A stretch of 64,000 bases of DNA from Octadecabacter arcticus 238 (GTDB lineage: Bacteria; Pseudomonadota; Alphaproteobacteria; Rhodobacterales; Rhodobacteraceae), in the NCBI RefSeq assembly GCF_000155735.2, contig NC_020908.1:4401501-4465500 (forward strand), given 5' to 3'. The position numbers were made by a program, and so were the translations under genes. Positions within the stretch are counted from its first letter, which is position 1; each line of letters starts with the position of its first letter. Positions 1 through 8,898 of the stretch are shown piece by piece. The notes beneath the pieces are model-generated. The model was not told where the DNA came from. It searched no databases and saw only the letters and a program-made list of their open reading frames with translations.

Positions 1-1110
1 CGCATCGCACGCGCAGCACCATTCTGGTTATCATTGGCGCTGATCCCGCTGGCGTGGATCGGCGCGGTCTTTGGCGGCTGGACTGTGATCCTGATGCCAA
101 TCGCGACGTGGTATCTGTTTTCCGCAATCGACGCATTGGCTGGCACCTACAACGAAAACGCAGACCTTGAGACAAGCGAAGATGAGCTGTTCTGGTACCG
201 CCTAGTGACGCTTATCTGGGCGCCATTGCAATTTATCACAGTGTATGGCGTGCTGTGGTATGTCACCGCGACAGGGCATTTGGGGGGCGTAGAAAAGGTC
301 GCGTTGTTTTTCGGAGTTGGCGTGATTTCAGGCACGATCGGCATTACCTACGCGCACGAGCTGGCCCACCAAAAGCCTAAGTTTGAAAGGTGGCTGGGCG
401 ATATTTTGCTTGCTATGGCGCTCTATTCCCACTTTCGCAGCGAACATCTTCTGGTGCATCACCGCTATGTGGGCACCCCCAAAGACCCGGTAACCGCGCG
501 CTACAACGAAGGCTTTCACCGATATTTCCCCCGCGTCCTGCGCCAGCAACCCGTGTCAGCTTTCAAGGCAGAGGCTGCGATGCTCGCGCGCAAGAACCTG
601 CCATGGCATCACCGCAGCAACCCGATCTGGCGCTACGCCGTACTGCAGATCACATTTCTGGTTCTGGCGGTTTGGGTCGGCGGCTGGGCCGGGCTGGGTC
701 TGTTTCTGGTGCAGGCATTTACCGCCATGTGGCAGCTGGAACTGGTCAATTACGTCGAACACTACGGCCTCACGCGCAAACATCTGGGGGATGGCAAATA
801 TGAACACGTGCTGCCACGCCATTCATGAAACGCATCGCAATTGGCATCAAACTGGCTGCTGATCAATCTGCAACGCCACTCGGATCACCACTACAAACCG
901 GACCGCCGCTTCCCACTTCTGCAAACCTACGACGAAGACGACGCCCCGCAATTGCCTTACGGCTATCCAATCATGACAACGGCCGCGATGATCCCACCCA
1001 TCTGGCGGCGCGTGATGAATCCGCGGGTGCGGGCATGGCGCAAGAAACATTACCCAGAGATCAAGGATTGGACGCCGTACAAAAACGCAACCAACCCGAT
1101 GCCCCGCTAA
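1..1110 (+). pseudogene. alkB: AlkB-type alkane/fatty-acid hydroxylase, inactivated by an in-frame TGA; 5' end outside window
   Basis: Membrane non-haem di-iron monooxygenase of the AlkB family, which hydroxylates terminal carbons of alkanes or related chains. The frame is open from the window edge, so the N-terminus probably lies upstream; a TTG at 34 is only a possible start. The family histidine boxes are present: HELAHQ (355-372), HLLVHH (445-462), an NYVEHYG segment and LQRHSDHH (868-891). Hydrophobic segments surround them. At 826-828 a TGA replaces the Trp expected after the LPRHS segment. The same frame then continues cleanly (NAS..., SNWLLINLQRHSDHH) to TAA at 1110. The stop falls before the last histidine box, so the truncated product should be inactive. 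The gene converges on galE with only 7 bp between them. Family assignment is confident; the exact substrate is not known. Confidence 0.85.
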
Positions 1111-1117
1111 GTATGCG

Positions 1118-2122
1118 CTAGTGTGTGTTGCGTCGCTGGCCGCTGACCCATTCCCAGCTTGATTTACACATATCGGCCAAGGATCGCTTTGCCTCAAAAC
1201 CCAATTGTGCCTTGGCCTGTTCTGGTCGCGCAGTTAGAACGGCAACGTCCCCATCACGTCGCGGGGCGATCGTATGGGCGAGGTCTTGGCCGCATGCCTC
1301 TGAATAGGCCGCGAGCACATCCAGCACTGACGATCCTTCGCCTGTGCCGAGGTTGACCGTGTGGCTCTTGCCCGTTTCCAACAATGATTTCAGCGACAGC
1401 ACATGACCGTCGGCAAGGTCTTCAACGTGAATGTAGTCCCGCACGCCGGTGCCGTCAGGGGTATCATAGTCATCGCCAAAAACGCTGAGCTCTGCCAGCT
1501 CACCCGTCGCAACCTTGGCGATATATGGGACAAGATTATTGGGGATATCTTCTGGGTCTTCGCCGATCATCGCCGATTTATGCGCACCCACGGGATTGAA
1601 ATAGCGCAAGATGCCAACAGCCCAAGTGTCGGGCAGTTGCTCTAGAATCTGCTCGCCTGCGATTTTTGTGGATGCGTATGGTGACGTATATGTCCGTGCA
1701 TTATCTTCTGGAATCGGCTGGATGATTGTATCACCGTAAACAGTCGCGGAGGATGAAAATACAATGCGGCGCACGTCTGCTGCATCCATCGCCGCGAGCA
1801 GGTTGAGCAATCCACCGATGTTATTATGCATGTAATCGAGCGGCTTTGCGACGCTTTCGCCGACGGCCTTCTTGGCTGCGAAATGCACTACACCGTCGAT
1901 CTTATGGGCGGCAAATACATCGTCCAAATCTGCGTGGTTTAGCACGTCGCCTTGAAAGACATCGACCATTTTTCCGGCGATATCTTGCAAACGGTTCGGA
2001 ACATCTGACTTCGCGTTCGAAAAATTGTCTAAAATCACAACTTCAAATCCGGCCTCAACCAACGCCAGATACGTGTGCGACCCGATATATCCGGCCCCGC
2101 CCGTGAGAAGAATTTTCGCCAT
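1118..2122 (-). CDS. galE: UDP-glucose 4-epimerase
   Basis: Short-chain dehydrogenase/reductase-type epimerase of 334 residues, the normal GalE length, interconverting UDP-glucose and UDP-galactose with bound NAD. The N-terminal Rossmann motif GGAGYIGSH follows a beta strand (AKILLT). The serine region SSSATVYG and the catalytic YxxxK (YASTK) are in the expected order, and the NPVGAH substrate-binding region follows. It is cytoplasmic and feeds surface polysaccharide synthesis. It lies downstream of ccrM on the same strand, separated by a strong terminator, so it is probably transcribed on its own. Confidence 0.95.
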   Translation of the reverse strand: MAKILLTGGAGYIGSHTYLALVEAGFEVVILDNFSNAKSDVPNRLQDIAGKMVDVFQGDVLNHADLDDVFAAHKIDGVVHFAAKKAVGESVAKPLDYMHNNIGGLLNLLAAMDAADVRRIVFSSSATVYGDTIIQPIPEDNARTYTSPYASTKIAGEQILEQLPDTWAVGILRYFNPVGAHKSAMIGEDPEDIPNNLVPYIAKVATGELAELSVFGDDYDTPDGTGVRDYIHVEDLADGHVLSLKSLLETGKSHTVNLGTGEGSSVLDVLAAYSEACGQDLAHTIAPRRDGDVAVLTARPEQAKAQLGFEAKRSLADMCKSSWEWVSGQRRNTH

Positions 2123-2200
2123 TTTGACTCACGTTAATTCATCCCACTATGGCGTGCAAAACAGGCTGCGTCACGCCACAATCAAGGGGAACTAAAACAT

Positions 2201-2236
2201 AAAAAACCCCCGTCAGGTCTTGGGGACCGACGGGGG
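2201..2236 (-). terminator. Rho-independent terminator between ccrM and galE
   Basis: A GC-rich hairpin has arms CCCCCGTC (2207-2214) and GACGGGGG (2229-2236), extended by GGTC/GACC inside. On the minus strand it is followed by six T (2206-2201). It lies after ccrM and before galE and should stop ccrM transcription. Confidence 0.8.
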
Positions 2237-2302
2237 ATAAGTGGTGCTACGGCGATTGGGCCGCAGGCACAGGCAGTAAACTTGGGGTGGTCCTCATTCG
2301 CC

Positions 2303-2392
2303 TTTCGACTTTACCCAGCATACTGGGGATCGCTTGTTCGCGTTCGGCCAAAGAGAGAGACCGCGAACAAGCAATACATCATAAAGTCGAAA
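2303..2392 (-). other. Nested inverted repeats just after ccrM (structured RNA or 3' UTR element)
   Basis: Outer 11-bp perfect arms lie at 2303-2313 and 2382-2392; inner 11-bp perfect arms lie at 2332-2342 and 2362-2372. A small CCCA/TGGG hairpin sits in the left branch (2314-2328). The right outer arm begins five bases after the ccrM stop. The whole 90 nt could fold as a branched RNA in the ccrM 3' region. There is no T-run, so it is not a classic terminator. Function unknown. Confidence 0.5.
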
Positions 2393-2396
2393 CGCT

Positions 2397-3628
<1,232 letters not shown>

Positions 3629-4258
3629 TCACAACATGTAGTGCACGGGTTTGAACGACCGTCTATGGTGTGGGGTCACCCCAAGACGGTGCAGCGCAGA
3701 TATGTGGCTTTTCGACCCGTATCCGGCATTCGTGTCCCACCCGTACCCCGGATACTGTTGCGCCAACCCCACCATAATGCGGTCGCGACAGATTTTTGCC
3801 ACAATTGAGGCCGCAGCAATCGACAAAGATCGCGCGTCGCCTTTGATGATTGTGGTCGCTGGAATGATCAGACCGCGCGGGATCATATTTCCATCAATCA
3901 AGGCATGATCAACGCGGCCCAATCCAGCAATCGCCCGTTCCATAGCAAGGTGGCTGGCACGCAGTATATTGATCTCGTCAATCTCTTCGACGGTTGCGTG
4001 CGCGATTGAGACCTCGGCGTTGGCAAAGATCAGCGGCTCCAACGCCTCGCGCTTTTTGCGGCTCAGCATTTTGCTGTCGTTTAGTCCGTCAGGGATGTTG
4101 GCTGGATCAAGGATCACGGCAGCGGCAGTCACTGGGCCCGCCAAAGGGCCACGCCCGACTTCGTCTACGCCCGCGATGCATATTGCACCGCGCGAAATCA
4201 AATCTTCTTCAAACGTGAAATCGGGGCCGGATGGGTCTGTTGCGTTCATGCAGCCCAT
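3629..4258 (-). CDS. rnhB: Ribonuclease HII
   Basis: Cleaves the RNA strand of RNA-DNA hybrids and removes single ribonucleotides from DNA. The 209-residue product carries the GVDEVGRGPLAGPV motif with the catalytic Asp-Glu pair; further conserved acidic positions lie in DSKML and DGN, and the GDARSLSIAAASIVAK segment follows. A start at 4249 (MNATD) is as plausible as 4258. It lies upstream of ccrM on the same strand, an arrangement common in Rhodobacterales. It is complete. Confidence 0.93.
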   Translation of the reverse strand: MGCMNATDPSGPDFTFEEDLISRGAICIAGVDEVGRGPLAGPVTAAAVILDPANIPDGLNDSKMLSRKKREALEPLIFANAEVSIAHATVEEIDEINILRASHLAMERAIAGLGRVDHALIDGNMIPRGLIIPATTIIKGDARSLSIAAASIVAKICRDRIMVGLAQQYPGYGWDTNAGYGSKSHISALHRLGVTPHHRRSFKPVHYML

Positions 4259-4287
4259 GTCTCAAACCGAGGCACGGGCCGCAAGGC

Positions 4288-4446
4288 TTAGAGCCAGAAA
4301 GACCCGATTAGGCTGCGACCACGTGTGTAAAGGTCGGTCACCGGGGCCTTTTTGACCTTAGGCGCAACGGCGCGGCGTGGATTGTCGTTTTCGCGCTTGG
4401 CAGGCTGCGCGTCTAAAAATTTGGCGGTTAAACGGTCTTGGATCAT
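4288..4446 (-). CDS. Small basic conserved protein (52 aa)
   Basis: Starts at ATG 4446 (MIQDRLTAKF) with a good ribosome site AAAGGACA just upstream; a longer reading frame upstream lacks this support. The protein is rich in Lys and Arg, lacks membrane segments and ends RSLIGSFWL. It lies 29 bp upstream of rnhB on the same strand and may be cotranscribed. I do not recognise a function; the clear ribosome site and position suggest a real small gene. Confidence 0.6.
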   Translation of the reverse strand: MIQDRLTAKFLDAQPAKRENDNPRRAVAPKVKKAPVTDLYTRGRSLIGSFWL

Positions 4447-4575
4447 GGCCTGTCCTTTCAGAACAATCGCTCCCATGGGCATTAGGTAAGGAAGGTTGAC
4501 TGATTTGTTTAGAGGGCATTTGCGCAATCCCGCCATGCGCAGAACGCAAACAACATCTCGATCTGGCATGGGAAA

Positions 4576-4607
4576 GAGGCAGGGGGCCATGTCCTCCCCC
4601 CTGCCTC
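4576..4607 (-). terminator. Hairpin terminator after the secreted protein gene
   Basis: Perfect 11-bp arms (4576-4586 and 4597-4607), GC-rich with a 10-nt loop, lie 45 bp after the stop of the minus-strand gene at 4653. The T-run on the minus side is weak (TCTTTCCC). Confidence 0.55.
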
Positions 4608-4652
4608 CGACCGAGCGACCACTTTGGGTAGTCGCCCTACTCCGCGCTGGCA

Positions 4653-5093
4653 TTAATGCCGGTTGGTGCGAAATCCTGCGTTGCGCATGCAGCGTGCGCG
4701 ATATCCCTGGCGGCGTTGGCCGTTCTCAGTGCGCACACGGACGTGGCACTCTTGCGGCAAACGATTTGTGAAATTGTAATTGTTGGTCAGGCATCGCTGG
4801 GTAAACATCCGCACTGAATTACCGCGGCGAGTGTCGATGCTGCGCAGGCACTCTGCGGGCAAGACACGCCAGTTGCGCGGTTGTGGGGTTGGTTCAACCA
4901 CCGGAGCAGGTCTGTCGTTGTTATTGTCGCTGAGGTGAACGGCCGCGCCGATGAACAACAGCGCAAGGAAACCAGCAATCGCATCTTCTTCTGATATTTG
5001 CGCAGACGCAGTCGTCGGCGAAACAGCAGTTAACGCAAGCGTAAGAGACAGAACACCAGCGCTGAGGGTCTTGGTGATTGAGTGAGCAAACAT
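4653..5093 (-). CDS. Secreted or membrane-anchored hypothetical protein (146 aa)
   Basis: The N-terminus is a typical signal peptide ending near TTASAQ. A short hydrophobic segment (AIAGFLALLFIGAAVHL) follows, then a Pro-rich linker. The C-terminal half has four Cys and many Arg/Asn and may form disulfides in the periplasm. The start at 5093 has AAAGGATC upstream. Proteins of this build are common in Rhodobacteraceae, but I know no function. Confidence 0.7.
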   Translation of the reverse strand: MFAHSITKTLSAGVLSLTLALTAVSPTTASAQISEEDAIAGFLALLFIGAAVHLSDNNNDRPAPVVEPTPQPRNWRVLPAECLRSIDTRRGNSVRMFTQRCLTNNYNFTNRLPQECHVRVRTENGQRRQGYRARCMRNAGFRTNRH

Positions 5094-5258
5094 CGTATGA
5101 TCCTTTCAGGTAATGCTGGGCAGCTTGCCAGCGTAGTATGGACCAACGATGGGGTGGTGGGCGCATGTCGTTCAATAACGTCACAGTGTTAACTGGTTTC
5201 AACGGCTCAGCGCACGGCGGATATTGAATAACATGGCGCGCACAGGCATGTTTCAGAC

Positions 5259-5540
5259 ATGAAACGCATTATCCCTCTCACTCTGGCATTCTTGGTGATG
5301 TCGACTGCGGCGCAGGCCGCGTGTTTTGCTGACTATAAAGCCAAGCGTGACGATCCCCTTCGGCTGCACTACGGTGTAGCTGAGATCATGGGCGCGTGTT
5401 CGCTAGAAGGCGCGCTTGTCGAACTGACGCCGCGCCTTGCTGCTGACGATTGGCAATTATTGAACATATTAGGCGTCTTTGAAGACGACGGACTTGAGGA
5501 GAGACAGGCCAGTGCTGGAGAAAACTACCTCCGCTATTGA
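5259..5540 (+). CDS. Small periplasmic hypothetical protein (93 aa)
   Basis: A signal peptide ends at AQAA. The mature part begins CFADYKAKRDDPLRLHYG and contains a second Cys (GACSLEG), so one disulfide is possible. Its 3' end overlaps the start of the next gene (GTG at 5512), so the two are translationally coupled and probably act together. Small proteins of this kind recur in Rhodobacteraceae; function unknown. Confidence 0.75.
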   Translation: MKRIIPLTLAFLVMSTAAQAACFADYKAKRDDPLRLHYGVAEIMGACSLEGALVELTPRLAADDWQLLNILGVFEDDGLEERQASAGENYLRY

Positions 5541-6216
5541 ATCGCGCCAGACAGGCAACAAAGTTGTCGTCAGTGGGATTTCAGCGATCGTTGTCATATT
5601 GGCAACCGCAGCGATTTTGTTGTTCGTGAACCTGCCAGATGCCAACGCGTTTAATGCGCGGGTTGAACAGCTGTTCGTCGAAAACGCATCGCTGACCGGA
5701 CAGGCCGAAATCAAACTTCTAGAGATACTGGCCCAATCAGGCACCGCGTTTTCCGCGACCTTGGACAGCTACCGCTTTGTCATTTTCGTGTTGCTGGTGT
5801 TCGCGACTGCGTTGTTGATTGCATCGGTGATGTTCCTTGTGATGCTGATCGCAATGAACCGCCGGATGGGAAAGATCGAACGCAAAGGGATCGAGGTGAA
5901 TTCACTGTTGATCTCACGCGATCAAAACATGGTCTACCTCAACGATTTTGAATTCAAACTGACCGATGCCGCGATTGAAACATTGAGCGCGCTGGCTGAA
6001 GCACGGATGGACGACGAAGTTCTGTCGGGTGCCGAGATCGAAGGCGTCATATCCGGCAGACCATCGTCGGACTGCGAAGAGGCCGCCGGCGCCACGCGGA
6101 TCAAACGATTGCGCGATACCTTGGGCAACCAGATGATATCGGAATTGTTAGTGCGCAACATCGCGCGGCGCGGCTACATGTTGGCGATTGATAAAGACGT
6201 CATTCGCATGGTGTGA
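5512..6216 (+). CDS. Membrane protein with C-terminal winged-helix (OmpR/PhoB-like) domain
   Basis: I chose GTG 5512 because GAGGAGA lies about ten bases upstream. The 234-residue protein has a first membrane helix (VVVSGISAIVVILATAAILL), a roughly 65-residue loop likely in the periplasm, and a second helix (FVIFVLLVFATALLIASVMF). The cytoplasmic tail has the pattern of an OmpR-type effector domain: RIKRLRDTLG matches the recognition-helix region and LLVRNIARRGYMLAI matches the C-terminal wing hairpin (usually RGRGYRL). No receiver domain is present. This resembles ToxR/CadC-style one-component membrane regulators but with the DNA-binding domain at the C-terminus. It overlaps the preceding small periplasmic gene. 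The winged-helix call rests on pattern only. Confidence 0.65.
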   Translation: MLEKTTSAIESRQTGNKVVVSGISAIVVILATAAILLFVNLPDANAFNARVEQLFVENASLTGQAEIKLLEILAQSGTAFSATLDSYRFVIFVLLVFATALLIASVMFLVMLIAMNRRMGKIERKGIEVNSLLISRDQNMVYLNDFEFKLTDAAIETLSALAEARMDDEVLSGAEIEGVISGRPSSDCEEAAGATRIKRLRDTLGNQMISELLVRNIARRGYMLAIDKDVIRMV

Positions 6217-6238
6217 CGCCAATTTTCCTAGGTCGGAA

Positions 6239-6256
6239 CCTTATCCGCGGATAAGG
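6239..6256 (+). terminator. Perfect palindrome after the winged-helix gene
   Basis: An 18-bp perfect palindrome centred on GCGG, followed by CTTTT, lies 22 bp after the stop at 6216 and probably acts as its terminator. I see no gene or other clear signal between here and the tRNA at 6547. Confidence 0.6.
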
Positions 6257-6546
6257 CTTTTGCAACTTAACTATTTGTTAATAAGTAGATTAATAGCATC
6301 GTACGAAAACCGCGTTGTGCCCCCCACCCTCATAGCTCTGCCCAGCATCTTTCGCGCAATGATAGCCCATGCGACGGCACATCCAAACTACGGCTGGACC
6401 ACTTAGAGTTCGAGGCCTCATGGAATGACTGTTTGTCAAAAGAGTCGGCAGCTATGATGCCTGACAGTTCATCGGCTCAACCACCCGCTCTCCCTTAGGT
6501 TGAGGTGAACAGTTAGGCTTTGGAACATAAAAGTTCGCATAGAAGA

Positions 6547-6623
6547 TGGTGACCCCGATTGGATTCGAACCAATAACCTGCCCCTTAGGAGGGGGCTGCT
6601 CTATCCAGTTGAGCCACGGGGCC
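6547..6623 (-). tRNA. tRNA-Arg (anticodon CCT)
   Basis: On the minus strand the acceptor GGCCCCG pairs with CGGGGTC (one G-U). The D arm is GCTC...GAGC. The anticodon stem GCCCC/GGGGC encloses loop CTCCTAA, giving anticodon CCT. The T arm is TTGG-TTCGAAT-CCAA, and the CCA end is encoded (6547-6549). The structure is complete and probably functional; it reads AGG arginine codons. Confidence 0.95.
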
Positions 6624-6725
6624 ACGCTGTGCCTGTTTGCCGTGGAATGGGCCACGTCGCAAGGGCTTGGACATCTTTGGCTAAGGGCAGTAACGTTTAA
6701 TTAGATCATCGACAGGATATTCCCA

Positions 6726-7751
6726 TTGCAGACCAGATCCAAACGTCCCCTTACGCTGCGAGATGTCTCTGAGGCCTCTGGCGTGAGCGAAATGACCGTT
6801 AGCCGTGTGCTTCGAAAAAAAGGCGACGTCAGCGCTGCGACCCGTGAAAAAGTTCAGGAGGCGGCACGCAGGCTGGGATATGTGCCCAACAAAATCGCCG
6901 GCGCTTTGGCGTCACAGAGAGTTAATCTGGTGGCTGTGATCATACCGTCTTTGGGCAATATGGTTTTCCCTGAAGTTTTGTCAGGCATCAGCGAAGAACT
7001 TGAAGGTACCGAATTGCAACCCGTCGTTGGTGTGACCGACTATCAGCCGGAAAAAGAGGAAAAAGTCCTGTTCGAGATGCTGTCGTGGCGCCCAAGCGGT
7101 GTGATCATCGCGGGTCTCGAACATTCAGACGCATCACGAGCGATGTTGAAGCAAGCCGGAATTCCTGTGGTTGAAATTATGGATACCGACGGTGAAGCTG
7201 TGGACACGTCCGTGGGTATTTCGCACCGTCGCGCGGGCCGCATTATGGCGGAAGAAATCCTGAAGGCGGGCTACAAACGTATCGGGTTCATGGGCACGAA
7301 AATGCCGCTCGATCACCGTGCACGCAAACGCTTTGAGGGGTTCACGCAGACCCTCGCCAAGGGCGGGGTAGAGATTGCAGACCAAGAGTTTTACTCCGGT
7401 GGGTCGGCGCTCGCCAAGGGGCGTGAAATGACGGCCGCGATGCTTCGGCGCACGCCTGATTTAGATTTTCTTTATTATTCCAATGACATGATCGGTGCTG
7501 GCGGGCTGCTTTACCTACATGAAAAGGGCGCCGATATTCCCGCAAAAATCGGTCTTGCCGGCTTCAATGGCGTTGAACTGTTGGACGGGTTGCCGCTGCA
7601 ACTGGCCACAATGGATGCCTGCCGCCGTGAAATCGGCCAGACTGCGGCGCGCATCATCGCCGCACGCAATGCTGAAGGGGCCAGTGACGAGGGCCAAGTG
7701 GTTGAATTGTCGCCAACGCTGTCTTTCGGCGACACATTGCGCACGAATTAA
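6726..7751 (+). CDS. LacI-family transcriptional regulator
   Basis: The 341-residue protein has the usual LacI layout: an N-terminal helix-turn-helix (LTLRDVSEASGVSEMTVSRVLR), the hinge region RRLGYVPNKIAGALAS, then a periplasmic-binding-protein-like effector domain beginning NLVAVIIPSL. Its sequence is closest to the gluconate-type (GntR) subgroup as I know it, but that is uncertain. The start is TTG at 6726. Four bases after its stop lies a small gene cut off by an IS element. The sugar operon it may control is not in the window. Confidence 0.85.
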   Translation: MQTRSKRPLTLRDVSEASGVSEMTVSRVLRKKGDVSAATREKVQEAARRLGYVPNKIAGALASQRVNLVAVIIPSLGNMVFPEVLSGISEELEGTELQPVVGVTDYQPEKEEKVLFEMLSWRPSGVIIAGLEHSDASRAMLKQAGIPVVEIMDTDGEAVDTSVGISHRRAGRIMAEEILKAGYKRIGFMGTKMPLDHRARKRFEGFTQTLAKGGVEIADQEFYSGGSALAKGREMTAAMLRRTPDLDFLYYSNDMIGAGGLLYLHEKGADIPAKIGLAGFNGVELLDGLPLQLATMDACRREIGQTAARIIAARNAEGASDEGQVVELSPTLSFGDTLRTN

Positions 7752-7755
7752 GCCA

Positions 7756-7961
7756 ATGGCAGGATCGGAGTCCTTAAGCGGAAGTTGGACGGGTCGCTTT
7801 GACTACGACAACATCGCCCTTGGAACGCCAGTGTCCTTTGACGCGGTACTGATCGAAACTGGCAGCACTTTGCGCGGTGAAGTTGTCGAACCCAACACCT
7901 TTCGCGCCGAAGCGACCGACACGCTGCTTGCGGTGCTGACGGGAACGCGCAAGGGATCGAC
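7756..7961 (+). pseudogene. 5' part of a small conserved gene cut by the IS21-type element
   Basis: ATG 7756 (MAGSESLSGSWTGRFDYDN) starts a coding-like frame of about 68 codons that runs into the IS end at 7962, after GTRKGSTV. The motifs SGSWTGRFDY and GEVVEPNTFR are typical of a small beta-rich conserved protein of Rhodobacteraceae (unknown function). Its 3' part is not found on the far side of the IS (10501 onward), so sequence was lost. It may have been cotranscribed with the LacI gene. Confidence 0.55.
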
Positions 7962-8133
7962 TGTCAACGGCAGAGTAAAAGTGAGCCAAAGGTCAGCGCA
8001 AAATGTTGCCACTTTGGGGTTGGGACAATCAGCGTATAGACGAGCGCCAGCATCCGGGCAGCCGCGCTTGTCATATAGCTGGCGTTTGCCCGGATGCTTT
8101 GGCCCGTCAGGGCCAATCTATGCTGATTGAGGT

Positions 8134-8898
8134 TCAGGTTTTGGGCGTTGCCTGACGCGCCTTACTCTGACCAAGGCGGTAGCTTTCGCCATTCATCTCT
8201 AGGATGTTGACGTGGTGGGTCAGGCGGTCGAGGAGTGCGCCTGTCAGGCGTTCTGACCCAAATGTTTCTGTCCATTCGTCGAATGGCAGGTTGCTTGTGA
8301 TTAGCGTGGATCCGCGCTCGTAGCGTTGGGAGATCAATTCAAACAGCAGCTCAGCGCCGGTTTTGCTCAGTGGCACAAAGCCCAACTCGTCGATGATCAG
8401 CAGCTTGTAACCCACCATCTGCTTTTGAAGCCGTAGCAGTCTGCGTTCGTCTCTGGCCTCCATCAGCTCATGGACGAGTGCGGCGGCGGTGACAAATCCA
8501 ACGGACATGCCTTTCTGGCATGCTGATAGGCCAAGGCCCAAGGCGACATGGGTCTTGCCGGTGCCCGAGGGGCCAAGCGAGATGACATTCTCACGCCGTT
8601 CGATCCATTCGCAACGCGCCAACTCCAGCACCTGCATCTTGTTCAGGGCGGGGATCGCCTTGAAATCGAAGCTGTCCAGACTTTTAACGGCTGGGAACTT
8701 TGCGGCTTTGATCCTGCGCTCGATCATCCTGCGTTCCCGGTCAATCATCTCCAGTTCGATTAGACGTGCAAGGAATTGCACATGGTCCAGTCCCTCGGCT
8801 GCGGCTTGCTTGGCCAGTTTGCTGTATTCCCGCAGAACGGTCGGCAGCCGCAGCGATTTGAGGCGGTGGTCCAGAAGGATTTGGGGAGCTTCAGTCAT
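8134..8898 (-). CDS. istB: IS21 helper ATPase IstB
   Basis: A DnaC-like AAA+ ATPase of 254 residues that regulates target choice by the IstA transposase. It has Walker A LGPSGTGKT, Walker B LLIIDELGF and the conserved SNLPFDEW segment. The true start is ATG 8898 (MTEAPQ), overlapping the istA stop as ATGA; a longer upstream extension is only shadow sequence. Intact. Confidence 0.93.
   Translation of the reverse strand: MTEAPQILLDHRLKSLRLPTVLREYSKLAKQAAAEGLDHVQFLARLIELEMIDRERRMIERRIKAAKFPAVKSLDSFDFKAIPALNKMQVLELARCEWIERRENVISLGPSGTGKTHVALGLGLSACQKGMSVGFVTAAALVHELMEARDERRLLRLQKQMVGYKLLIIDELGFVPLSKTGAELLFELISQRYERGSTLITSNLPFDEWTETFGSERLTGALLDRLTHHVNILEMNGESYRLGQSKARQATPKT

Noticed and set aside
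7495..8130. 211-codon frame across the LacI 3' end
   Set aside because: The first half overlaps the LacI gene in another frame and the last part is IS sequence; only 7756-7961 looks like host coding sequence.
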